Source: Chloroflexota bacterium
Lineage (GTDB): Bacteria > Chloroflexota > Anaerolineae > Ardenticatenales > JAADHH01
DNA length: 40,612 nucleotides
Direction of reading: 5' to 3'
Assembly (NCBI GenBank): GCA_013151955.1
Contig: JAADHH010000082.1
Location: 1 to 40,612, forward strand
Part shown: positions 18,015 to 28,087 of the stretch, piece after piece
How the letters are laid out: each line of letters opens with the position of its first letter
Position numbering within the stretch: the first letter of the stretch is position 1
Translations under genes and position numbers: made by a program
Notes under the pieces: generated by a model
What the model was told of the DNA's origin: nothing
What the model saw: the letters and a program-made list of their open reading frames with translations, nothing else
Database searches by the model: none

Positions 18015-19160
18015 CTACGGCCTCTGCCAGGGATCGAAGAGGCGACGATATTCCTGCAAGGCGTACCGGTCGGTCATGCCGGCGATGTAATCACAGACCA
18101 CCCGGTAGAGGTTGGTTTCGTCCAACCGGTACTGTGTTTCGGTGGGCAATTGTTCCGGTTCGGCAATGTAGGCCCCGAAAAGCTCGCTCAGAAAACGCTC
18201 CGCTTTGACCGCCATGCGCACCACACGATAGTGACGATAGAGCCGGCGGTAGAGGAAACTCTTCAGGTTTTGGTTGCGTTCCTGCATTTCCGGCGAGGGC
18301 CTTACCAGCAAAGTCGGATATTCGCGCACGTCTTGCACGGACGCGATTCCGGCTCGCTGCAACTGCTCCTCGGTGTGCTGGATGAGGTCTGTGACTTCCC
18401 GGTTGATCAGGTAGCGGATGATACGGTGCCGTGTCATCTCGGAAAATGGTTCGGGGATTTGGGCCGTGGCCTCTTTCCAAAGGATGATTCCTTCCTCTTC
18501 CAAATCATCCGGGCCGATCAGGCCGGAACGCAGTCCATCATCCAAGTCATGCGTGTTGTAGGCAATCTCATCGGAAACATTGACCACTTGGGCTTCGAGC
18601 GAGGGGCGCAGCTCCGGTTCAAAGCCGCTGGCATCTGCGGCGTCGTATTCCGTTTCGTGCTTGACAATCCCCTCTCGCACCTCCCAGGTCAAATTGAGGC
18701 CCCGAAAACGGGGATAGCGACACTCCAGGTCCTGGACGATACGTAGCGTCTGCTCCGTGTGGTTGAAGCCGCCGTGGTCGCTCATCAGTTTGTGCAATGT
18801 TGCCTCGCCGGCGTGACCGAAGGGGGTGTGTCCCAGGTCGTGGACCAGGGTGGTGGCTTCCGCCAGGTCTTCGTTCAGGCGGAGCGCCCGGGCAATGGTG
18901 CGCGCGATTTGGGTCGCTTCCAGCGTGTGTGTGAGGCGCGTCCGGTAATAATCGCCTTCATAGTTGATGAAAACCTGTGTCTTGTATTCCAGGCGGCGGA
19001 AGGCCGTGGTGTGAATAATCCGGTCCCGGTCTCGTTGAAAGGGGGAACGATAGGGATGCTCTACATCTGGATGTTGGCGTCCGCGGGTTTGGCCGCTCTT
19101 GACGGCGTATGGAGCCAGCCGCTCTTCCTCGAATTGAGCCCAAGCTTCTCGATCTAACAT
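18015..19160 (-). CDS. dgt: dGTPase-like HD-domain triphosphohydrolase
   Basis: The 381-residue product opens with the Dgt N-terminus (RSPFQRDRDRIIHTTAFRRL, then KTQVF). The HD metal ligands follow: RLTHTLEATQIAR, HDLGHTPFGHAGE and, later, VNVSDEIAYNTHDLDDG. Dgt-type enzymes split dGTP or other dNTPs to the nucleoside and triphosphate, controlling dNTP pools. At 381 residues it is shorter than the E. coli enzyme but usual for the widespread dGTPase-like class, so the exact dNTP preference is uncertain. GAGGAGGTG lies 5 nt before the ATG. The leader contains a 7-bp hairpin (AACCGAC/GTCGGTT). Confidence 0.93.
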   Translation of the reverse strand: MLDREAWAQFEEERLAPYAVKSGQTRGRQHPDVEHPYRSPFQRDRDRIIHTTAFRRLEYKTQVFINYEGDYYRTRLTHTLEATQIARTIARALRLNEDLAEATTLVHDLGHTPFGHAGEATLHKLMSDHGGFNHTEQTLRIVQDLECRYPRFRGLNLTWEVREGIVKHETEYDAADASGFEPELRPSLEAQVVNVSDEIAYNTHDLDDGLRSGLIGPDDLEEEGIILWKEATAQIPEPFSEMTRHRIIRYLINREVTDLIQHTEEQLQRAGIASVQDVREYPTLLVRPSPEMQERNQNLKSFLYRRLYRHYRVVRMAVKAERFLSELFGAYIAEPEQLPTETQYRLDETNLYRVVCDYIAGMTDRYALQEYRRLFDPWQRP

Positions 19161-19236
19161 GGAAACACCTCCTCGTGTTTGCGGAAACCCTTGCGAAACC
19201 GACTGTCGTCGGTTGGCTTACGGATAAGCTACAAGA

Positions 19237-19245
19237 ATTATACCA
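19237..19245 (-). promoter_or_regulatory. extended -10 promoter of dgt
   Basis: On the minus strand TGGTATAAT carries a perfect -10 with a TGN extension. A -35 is poor (TTACGA at 17 nt), as is usual for extended -10 promoters. The transcript would start about 70 nt before the dgt ATG. Confidence 0.6.
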
Positions 19246-19281
19246 CAAAACCAAAAAAGTCGTAAAAGTTCGCGGAGAAGG

Positions 19282-19314
19282 AGAAGTTCGACTTCTGGCA
19301 GAAGTCGAACTTCT
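19282..19314. repeat. 15-bp perfect hairpin between the kinase and dgt
   Basis: AGAAGTTCGACTTCT and AGAAGTCGAACTTCT are perfect inverted arms around GGC. The same core (AGAAGTTCGACTT / AAGTCGAACTTCT) forms the middle of the family B elements at 29.3 and 34.7 kb. It sits about 40 bp past the sensor-kinase stop and could stall or end that transcript, but no uridine tract follows on the minus strand. Confidence 0.7.
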
Positions 19315-19354
19315 GTCGAACTTCTGTCTTCTGTCTGTGAATCGGGGGGCCGCG

Positions 19355-22300
19355 TCAGTCTGCCAGGGCATCGTCGATGGCCGCGATAAGTTCGTCACGA
19401 CCGAATGGCTTGGAGAGGGACGGACGACCGGTAACGGTCAGGAAGTTCGCCGTTTCCTCACTGATCACATCACCGGTTACAAACAGAACGCGTCGTGCAA
19501 TCTTGGGGCGGGAAAGCACCAATTGTTTGTAAACTTCGGTGCCGGGCAAACCGGGCATCTTGATGTCAAGGAGAATCAGATCGTAGGTCTCCCCTTCGTG
19601 CAGCAAGTGTTCCAGGGCATCTTTGCCGTTATCCAGGGTTGTGGGGTTGGCGCCGGCCGTGAGCAACAACTGTTCAATCAGCTCGCGCGCGGCAAGCTCG
19701 TCGTCCACGACCAGCACTCTCCGATCCATGAGGTCCGGAGCGGTAAGGTGGTCTGTTCCCCTCCCCTTTTTCTCGGCGGCAGCAGCCCGGGCCGGTGCCT
19801 CATAGGAAACGGGCAGAGACAAGCAGAAAGAGGTTCCTTGCCCCACAGCACTGTGGACGGTCAAATTGCCGCCCAACTCCCTGGCGATGCGATGGCTAAT
19901 GGAGAGGCCCAGCCCGGTTCCTTGTCCGGGCGGCTTCGTGGTAAAGAAGGGGTCGAAGATACGCGAAAGCACGTCCGCAGGGATACCGGGGCCGTCGTCT
20001 TCCACGATGACCCGTACGGAGTCTGCGCCGGCCGCCTCTGTACGCACAACGATACCCGAGCCTGTGCCACTTTCATAGATGGCGTCCCGGGCGTTTTGCA
20101 ATAGGTTGAGGATGATCTGGCCGACGCCGCCACTATCTGTGGTGACCCAGGGGAGGTGCGTGTCAAACTCTTCGGTGACATCGATGCCGTCCAGTTCTAT
20201 TTGCCGGCGCACCAAGGCAATCGTCTGGGCGACCAGGTCGTTTATGTCCGAACGATCCGTTTCGCGTGTCTGCAATCCGCGTGAGAATTGGAGAAGGCCC
20301 TGGACGATCTTGCGTGTTCGTTGACCGGCGGTAGAGATGCGCTCGATCATGTGCCGTTGTTCCTCGTTTTCGGTGCGTTTGAGGAGGAGTTCGCAGAAAC
20401 CGATCACAACGGTGAGGGGATTGTTGATTTCATGGGCCACGCCGGCCGCCAGTTCTCCGACCGAAGCCAGTTTACTCGCCTGGAATAGTTGCTCTTGCGT
20501 GTGGCGTTGGCGGGTAATGTCGGTGATGCGGATCAGCAAGCCGGGCAGGCGTTCTCCCCGCTCATAGACGGGCCGTGCTTGCAGGTCAAAGACGAGCGGT
20601 TGCGTACCCACAACGATTTCGGCTTTGAAGGTGTCATCGTTTTCGACAGACGAAAGGATTTCCTCCAAGCTGTGGTTACCAAATCGCTCCACATGTCCTT
20701 CCTTGTCCAGGTCTGCCAGCAACGAGATCATCTCCTGGGCGGTCGGGCTGGCGACGACCACTTTCCCCTGTTCGTCCAACAAGACCAGGCCGTCCGGCGT
20801 GCTATCCAGGATCGCCTGCAACCGGCTGCGTTGACGGCTTTCCTGGGCCTCGAGACGGACCAGCGCATTACTGGCCTGTTGCGCTACCGCTTTGATGTAA
20901 CGTTCATCCTCTTCGCCAAAGATGTCTGCTCCCCGGCTGTATGCACAGAGCAAGCCAACGACGCGGCTGCCACTGCGCAACTCCGCATGTATGCTGGATG
21001 GGATGGGCCACTTCAAAGAAAGCATGGGGGCAGTCGTTAGGGGTGGGGAAACGTCCAGAACGTTCAGTTCTGCGTTCGCGGCCAGTTGGCCGCCGATGGA
21101 AACATAGGTGCCGCGAAGCTGGTCGAGTATGCGAAGCCTGGCCTCGAAATCCAAAGAACCTTTGATCGCAATTGTCGAAGTGTAGGGGTTTTGGGAGAGG
21201 AGGCATACCGCGGCATCGGGCGAAAGCAATCCGTAAACTGCATTCATCATCACGGCGGTCAATTCTTCCTGAGAGAGGACACCGGCCAGTTTCTGTCCCA
21301 AATCCATCAAAGTGCGCAGCTCTTCGGTGCGTGCCTGGACACGCTGCTCTAAAGAGCGATTCAAGTCGGCCATATTCTGGTACAGGTTTGCGTTGCCGAT
21401 AGCGATGGCGGCGTGGCCGGCCAACATGTTGAGCAGCCGCACCTCTGATTCCGTGAAGGTGTGCGGCTCATCGAATGCTGCATTCAGCACGCCGACCACA
21501 CGATCGCCCAGTTTAATAGGGAAGCCGGCGATAGCATGCACAGACCAGGTCCGGGACCGCTCATCCTGAAAGAGGTTATGCCCGGAGACCTGATTCACGA
21601 TGATTTCTGTGCCTGTTTGAGCCACTGTTGCGGTCAAACCGGAACGCCGTGGCGTGATCGTCTGTTTTGGGTGTTTGGCATCGGGGGACCAGGCACTGAT
21701 TCCGAATGAAAACATTTCCTTTTCCTGGTCATACATGAACAGGTGTGCGTCCGTGGCCCCAATGGTCTCGCGCGCGCGTTTGGCGACGGTCTCCAGCACG
21801 GTGGGCAGATCAAGTGAGCCGGTAATTTGCATACTGACCTCGCGCAAGGCCTCCAGTTCCGAAGCGCGGCGGTGTTCTTTGGCAAGGGTACGCGAATGTT
21901 CAATGGCCGAGGCGGCAACATGGGCAAAAGACATGGCCGTGTCGATTTCATCGTCAGAAAAGTGCCTGGGTCGATCAAAATAAAGAGAGAGCGCACCGAT
22001 TATGCTGCCTTTGTAGTGCAGGGGGAAAAAGGTGATGCCATGAAATCCCTCTTGCTCTACAAAAGAGCGAAACGGACGGTAAGCGGGGTCGGTCATAGCA
22101 TCGGTAACAATCAACGGCTTTCCTGTAATCATCAACCGGGAACCGGGGGTACTCTCGACTTGAGCCAGCATGTTTTCAAGGTAATGTGCGGAAAGGCCCC
22201 GGGAAACCGGGCAAACCACCGCATTGCTCCCCTCTTGCATCAAGTAGATCGCACAGCGGTCGGCATCCAGAACATCCATGCTTTCGGTGACGATGTCTTG

Positions 22301-23044
22301 CAACACCCGTTCTTGATCCAGTCCGATGCTGATCCGTTCAATGGCGCGGCTGAGGGAAAAGAACCGTCTGGCCTGGCCCTGAACGCGTTCCACCAGGTCG
22401 GCTTTCTCGTCCAGGGCAGCCCGCAGTTGGTGACGGCCTTCGGCCATGACCATGACCAAGCTGCCCACGGCAATAAACATACCCAGGACGTTGCCCAGCC
22501 AGAAGCCGATGGGAGCGAACCAGACGATGGGACGGAGGAAGGGAAAATCGAGTTTGTGTAGCCCCCACAAGAAGAAGGCCGAGCTTACCAGTCCGGCACC
22601 GGCCAGGTGGCGTTTTCCCCGGTCGCGCCAGATGACATAGCCGGCGAGGATATAGGCCAGCCCCATGATGCTGAACAGCGGGATTGTCGTCCACAAGAAA
22701 TCTTGCAAGCCAAATATCCCGACCAGCACCCAGCCAGATAGCAAACCGATTGCCAGAAACCGTTCATGATCGGGGCGGTGAAGTTCTGCGAACTCCAGCG
22801 TACCGAACAACAAATAAACAGCATTGAGCCCGGCCAAAATCCATTTGAGCGATTCCAGAACAGGCTGATGGGGTGAGGAGAGGGTCGCCAGGGTCACTAC
22901 CATGCGCAGGGCGTAGTATGCCCAGGCAAGGGTCCATAACCGCATGGCCACAGAAGGTGCGTAGCGGTAAACGTAAAGAAAGGAAACAAATAGAGTTAGT
23001 GTGACTAGTAATGCGCCGACGACAGAGGGGACTAGCCAATCCAT
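19355..23044 (-). CDS. hybrid sensor histidine kinase with 7TM, three GAFs, PAS and receiver
   Basis: This 1229-residue protein has, in order: about seven membrane segments (residues 1-205), a short coiled linker, three GAF-like domains (about 225-395, 405-570 and 590-755), a PAS domain (about 770-885, LDSTPDGLVLLDEQGKV), and a HisKA domain with the phospho-acceptor in GVAHEINNPL. The HATPase domain follows (N-box LLQNARDAI, G1 DDGPGIP, G2 GTGLGLS), then a receiver domain with VLVVDDE, the acceptor Asp in LILLDIKMPG, Thr in FVTGD and Lys in LSKPF. It should sense a membrane or cytosolic ligand and pass phosphate to its own receiver. No output regulator gene is adjacent. AAAGGG precedes the ATG. 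Confidence 0.93.
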   Translation of the reverse strand: MDWLVPSVVGALLVTLTLFVSFLYVYRYAPSVAMRLWTLAWAYYALRMVVTLATLSSPHQPVLESLKWILAGLNAVYLLFGTLEFAELHRPDHERFLAIGLLSGWVLVGIFGLQDFLWTTIPLFSIMGLAYILAGYVIWRDRGKRHLAGAGLVSSAFFLWGLHKLDFPFLRPIVWFAPIGFWLGNVLGMFIAVGSLVMVMAEGRHQLRAALDEKADLVERVQGQARRFFSLSRAIERISIGLDQERVLQDIVTESMDVLDADRCAIYLMQEGSNAVVCPVSRGLSAHYLENMLAQVESTPGSRLMITGKPLIVTDAMTDPAYRPFRSFVEQEGFHGITFFPLHYKGSIIGALSLYFDRPRHFSDDEIDTAMSFAHVAASAIEHSRTLAKEHRRASELEALREVSMQITGSLDLPTVLETVAKRARETIGATDAHLFMYDQEKEMFSFGISAWSPDAKHPKQTITPRRSGLTATVAQTGTEIIVNQVSGHNLFQDERSRTWSVHAIAGFPIKLGDRVVGVLNAAFDEPHTFTESEVRLLNMLAGHAAIAIGNANLYQNMADLNRSLEQRVQARTEELRTLMDLGQKLAGVLSQEELTAVMMNAVYGLLSPDAAVCLLSQNPYTSTIAIKGSLDFEARLRILDQLRGTYVSIGGQLAANAELNVLDVSPPLTTAPMLSLKWPIPSSIHAELRSGSRVVGLLCAYSRGADIFGEEDERYIKAVAQQASNALVRLEAQESRQRSRLQAILDSTPDGLVLLDEQGKVVVASPTAQEMISLLADLDKEGHVERFGNHSLEEILSSVENDDTFKAEIVVGTQPLVFDLQARPVYERGERLPGLLIRITDITRQRHTQEQLFQASKLASVGELAAGVAHEINNPLTVVIGFCELLLKRTENEEQRHMIERISTAGQRTRKIVQGLLQFSRGLQTRETDRSDINDLVAQTIALVRRQIELDGIDVTEEFDTHLPWVTTDSGGVGQIILNLLQNARDAIYESGTGSGIVVRTEAAGADSVRVIVEDDGPGIPADVLSRIFDPFFTTKPPGQGTGLGLSISHRIARELGGNLTVHSAVGQGTSFCLSLPVSYEAPARAAAAEKKGRGTDHLTAPDLMDRRVLVVDDELAARELIEQLLLTAGANPTTLDNGKDALEHLLHEGETYDLILLDIKMPGLPGTEVYKQLVLSRPKIARRVLFVTGDVISEETANFLTVTGRPSLSKPFGRDELIAAIDDALAD

Positions 23045-23114
23045 GTTAATCCCTTTTTATGAGATTGTGAGGTGAAGACGCATGGGGCAAGAGCTTTTCC
23101 AGCCCGTTTCTACA

Positions 23115-23143
23115 ATTGTACGCCAAATCCATGCTGAGGTCAA
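23115..23143 (-). promoter_or_regulatory. promoter of the sensor kinase gene
   Basis: On the minus strand TTGACC and TACAAT are spaced 17 nt apart. The predicted start lies about 65 nt upstream of the ATG. It is divergent to the rpsF promoter about 110 bp away. The 359-nt gap at 23045-23403 holds only these two promoters and the rpsF leader. Confidence 0.7.
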
Positions 23144-23251
23144 ATTGCAGGGAGAGGGCGTCAATTTGTATGATGGGCGGGCCGTGCCGGAATAGGGATT
23201 CCGGCGCTACGGTCATGCGCAACCCTGCGGCAACCGCCGGAGAAAGAGTAC

Positions 23252-23280
23252 TTGCCAAAACAGGGAACCTATGGTATAGT
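23252..23280 (+). promoter_or_regulatory. promoter of the rpsF-rpsR operon
   Basis: TTGCCA and TATAGT are separated by 17 nt, with TGG before the -10 (extended -10). The predicted start near 23287 gives a leader of about 117 nt. Confidence 0.75.
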
Positions 23281-23324
23281 ACGCGCGGTTAGAACAATAG
23301 CAAAGGTTGCACGCGCTTTCTGCT

Positions 23325-23364
23325 CCGGGAAGACAGAGAACCTCTCACAAGCTGTCATTTCCGG
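23325..23364 (+). promoter_or_regulatory. rpsF leader hairpin, candidate S6:S18 autoregulatory site
   Basis: In the rpsF leader CCGG-AA-GACAG pairs with CTGTC-TT-CCGG around a 15-nt loop, leaving small internal loops next to CCG sequences. Many bacteria carry an S6:S18-binding leader motif with a CCG element ahead of rpsF, and this hairpin is well placed to be that site. A second potential stem, GCGCG/CGCGC, lies upstream (about 23283-23315). Assignment is by position and shape only. Confidence 0.45.
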
Positions 23365-23403
23365 GGCCTCTAGTGAAGAGACCAAAGAAAGGAGATTCCC
23401 ACG

Positions 23404-23871
23404 ATGGGCAAACTACGTAGTTATGAGCTTTACGTTGTGCTTCGTCCCGAGTTGGACGAAGAGGCAATTCAGGCATTTACGGACCACCTCACCCAACTGG
23501 TCACCGATCACCAGGGTTCTGTGGCCAGCATCCAAGTCAAGAACGTGCGCAAGTTGGCCTATGCCATCGAGAAGACATTAGAAGGGCGCGATATTATCCT
23601 CCAACTCCGCCTGCCCCCCGGCCCGACGAAAGAGATCGAACGCCTACTTCAACTGAACGAGACCGTGCTTCGTTATCTCACGACCCGAATCCCGGATCTT
23701 CCGGAGCCGGAAGAAGAAGAAACAACGAGCGATGATTCTTCTCCGGCCAAGGAAATAGAAGAGGTAGTCGAAGAAGAACCCACTTCGCCCGATGCACCGG
23801 AAGCTGCCATAGAAACAGAGGCTGTAGATTCAGCCTTAGAAGAGCCCGAAGAAGAGGAGATACAACAGTGA
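23404..23871 (+). CDS. rpsF: 30S ribosomal protein bS6 with acidic tail
   Basis: Residues 1-95 are a standard bS6 ([18 protein letters not shown], then [10 protein letters not shown], and [12 protein letters not shown]). The remaining roughly 57 residues form a low-complexity tail very rich in glutamate and aspartate, ending [10 protein letters not shown]. bS6 binds 16S rRNA with bS18 in the small subunit. In E. coli RimK adds glutamates to the S6 tail; here an acidic tail is encoded directly. AAAGGAG precedes the ATG. The gene overlaps rpsR directly, without the usual ssb between them. Confidence 0.96.
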   Translation: MGKLRSYELYVVLRPELDEEAIQAFTDHLTQLVTDHQGSVASIQVKNVRKLAYAIEKTLEGRDIILQLRLPPGPTKEIERLLQLNETVLRYLTTRIPDLPEPEEEETTSDDSSPAKEIEEVVEEEPTSPDAPEAAIETEAVDSALEEPEEEEIQQ

Positions 23872-24149
23872 GCAACCATACCCGTCCCAGTACGTACAAG
23901 AAGAAACAACGCCGGCGGCCTTTCCGAAGGAAATATTGCATTTTCTGTGCAGAGAAAGCCAAGGGCATAGACTATAAACAACTCGACTTGATTCGCCAAT
24001 TTACGGACGATCGTGGGAAAATGATACCTCGCCGTAAAGCAGGAACCTGCGCAAAGCACCAGCGCCAACTTGCGCTGGCCATAAAGCGTGCCCGATTTCT
24101 GGCCTTGCTCCCATACGACGCAGAACACGTTCGCATTTATGGTCGATAG
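23868..24149 (+). CDS. rpsR: 30S ribosomal protein bS18
   Basis: The 93-residue basic protein has the bS18 core: [38 protein letters not shown] and ARFLALLPY. The cysteines in YCIFC and GTC mark it as the zinc-binding (C+) form. It starts with a GTG that overlaps the rpsF stop as GTGA, behind a GAGGAGA SD, so it is coupled to bS6, its binding partner. The next gene begins 3 nt later. Confidence 0.97.
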   Translation: MSNHTRPSTYKKKQRRRPFRRKYCIFCAEKAKGIDYKQLDLIRQFTDDRGKMIPRRKAGTCAKHQRQLALAIKRARFLALLPYDAEHVRIYGR

Positions 24150-24152
24150 CCA

Positions 24153-25463
24153 ATGGCCAAGAAATCTCGCAACCGGAAACCGTCACCAAAGGGACCAGAT
24201 GTCTCTCGAAAGCAACGGGCTCGTAGCCTCCGTGAACAAAAGCAACGCCGGCAAGTTCTGATCGGGCTGGCCATTGTCGGGGCATTGTTGGTCATCGTCT
24301 TTGGCGTAGGGCTGGCCCAAGAATTTATCCTGAAGGGAGCCGAGCCCATCGCTGTGGTCAACCAACAGGAAATACGAACCGACACCTACCAACACAGAGT
24401 CCAATTTCAGCGATACCAACTTCAAGGCTACATCAATCAGTTGACCGGCCAGCTTGGACAGCTCGACCCGACCGACAAGAGCACCGACTTTCTGCGCCAA
24501 TACTTCCAGCAAAACCTTCAGCAGCTCCAGTCCCGGTATACAAACATTGCCACACAAGTACTCAACGATATGATCGATGAGAAGCTGATTGCCCAACGCG
24601 CGCAGGAACTGGGCATCACCGTAACCGATGCCGAAGTTGATCAAGAAATTCAACGGCAGATGGCCGCACAGGCGCGGTCGGTCATCGCGCCCGATGCGAC
24701 AGCTACAGCGACTGCCGCAGTTGCTGCGTCCGCGACCGCAGCCTTGTGGACGCCGACACCGTTACCGACCGCCACTCCCACCCTGACGGCAACGGCGGTA
24801 GTGACAGACACGGCAACGCCCACGGTACCAACCGAGGCCGGGCCACCGCCCCCCGCCCCCACGACACATGTCTACACGGCCGATGAGTTCCAAAAGGACT
24901 ACGCGACCTTCCTGTCGAGTTTGAAAAACAATGTCAACCTGAGCGAGCAGGAGTTTCGCGATATGGCTCGGGCCAGCTTACTGCGCCAAAAGGTGCAAGA
25001 TTACCTGGCGCAGCAAGTACCAACCGAGGCCGAACAGATTCATGCCCGGCATATCCTGGTGAAGACAAAAGAGGAAGCCACGAAAGTCATAGAGCGCCTC
25101 AAGGCCGGCGAGGATTTTGCCGCTGTGGCCAAGGACGTCTCCACCGACACCGGGTCAAAGGATAAGGGCGGAGACTTGGGCTGGTTTCCGCGCGGCCAAA
25201 TGGTGAAACAGTTTGAGGATGCGGCCTTCGCGCTGAAGCCGGGGCAAATTAGCGACCCGGTGCAAACAACTTTCGGCTTCCACATCATCGAGGTGCTGGA
25301 GGGGCCCGAGACTCGACCTTTAGATGCGGCTACGCTGCAAAGCAAACGCCAAGCGGCCCTGACCGATTGGCTAAAAGAAGCGCGCTATGGCCCGAACGTG
25401 GAACGCAGGTGGTCCGAGGACAAAGTGCCGCCTGATCCATTCGGGACGCCGACCGGGGGGTAA
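24153..25463 (+). CDS. membrane-anchored SurA/PrsA-like parvulin peptidyl-prolyl isomerase
   Basis: The 436-residue protein has a basic N-terminus, one membrane anchor at about residues 34-56 (VLIGLAIVGALLVIVFGVGL), then a SurA-type N-domain with NQQEIRTD and EKLIAQRAQELGITVTD. An Ala/Thr/Pro-rich insert spans about residues 175-245. A parvulin domain follows (IHARHILVKTKEEA, GGDLGWFPRGQM, TTFGFHIIEVLEG). It would fold or isomerise exported proteins outside the membrane. The low-complexity insert splits the chaperone domain from the rest and may act as a spacer. It follows rpsR by 3 nt but need not share its function. Confidence 0.9.
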   Translation: MAKKSRNRKPSPKGPDVSRKQRARSLREQKQRRQVLIGLAIVGALLVIVFGVGLAQEFILKGAEPIAVVNQQEIRTDTYQHRVQFQRYQLQGYINQLTGQLGQLDPTDKSTDFLRQYFQQNLQQLQSRYTNIATQVLNDMIDEKLIAQRAQELGITVTDAEVDQEIQRQMAAQARSVIAPDATATATAAVAASATAALWTPTPLPTATPTLTATAVVTDTATPTVPTEAGPPPPAPTTHVYTADEFQKDYATFLSSLKNNVNLSEQEFRDMARASLLRQKVQDYLAQQVPTEAEQIHARHILVKTKEEATKVIERLKAGEDFAAVAKDVSTDTGSKDKGGDLGWFPRGQMVKQFEDAAFALKPGQISDPVQTTFGFHIIEVLEGPETRPLDAATLQSKRQAALTDWLKEARYGPNVERRWSEDKVPPDPFGTPTGG

Positions 25464-25470
25464 TCCACAA

Positions 25471-25581
25471 CAGTCACCATGAGTGCGTGCGCGCCACCAA
25501 TCATGAAAATGGCGGGACGTGAAACGTATTGCGTATTGCGTCTTACGCATCACGTTTTACGGATTACGTGACACATGACAC
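25471..25581. repeat. family A composite repeat, copy 4 (reverse orientation)
   Basis: CAGTCACCATGA, a GCGCGCCACCA block, ATGAAAATGGCGGGACG, GTATTGCGTCTTACGC and ATCACGTTTTACG read as the reverse complement of the copies at 6.1 and 17.9 kb. The first 29 bp (25471-25499) resemble 34883-34911. The repeat fills the gap between the convergent parvulin and rel genes. Confidence 0.7.
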
Positions 25582-25596
25582 TTATTTTCAAAACAG

Positions 25597-27798
<2,202 letters not shown>

Positions 27799-28052
27799 CG
27801 CCACGACTCCCCGCCAGGCAATCAGAAAAACCGTGGCGCCTTTGCCAAAAGGGGGACACGACCGGCAGAATGGACAAATCGGCCCAGTGCCCCTATAATC
27901 TCTATGGCGGTAGATGGGCGGTTCGACGGTGTCACACAAACATCAATCGAGTCCCTTTTTTCCGGTGCTCGCGGCTCCTGTCCTCGGGAGCGTCTCCGGT
28001 GATCTCTATTCGGGAAACGCGCCTCACATCATCCGCCATCTGTTGCCTATTC

Positions 28053-28081
28053 AGTATACACCGATTTTATTGAAATCGCAA
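28053..28081 (-). promoter_or_regulatory. possible promoter of rel
   Basis: On the minus strand TTGCGA and TATACT are spaced 17 nt apart. This would give rel a leader of about 245 nt and place its promoter almost against the start of the divergent resB-like gene. Confidence 0.5.
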
Positions 28082-28087
28082 GCTGCT

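Noticed and set aside
27799-27939. 47-residue N-terminal extension of Rel
   Set aside because: The extension lacks family similarity, and the ATG at 27798 has a good SD and normal Rel start context.
27914-28087. 58-residue N-terminal extension of the ResB-like protein
   Set aside because: It does not look like ResB, has no good SD and would overlap the predicted rel promoter. It was kept only as an alternative.
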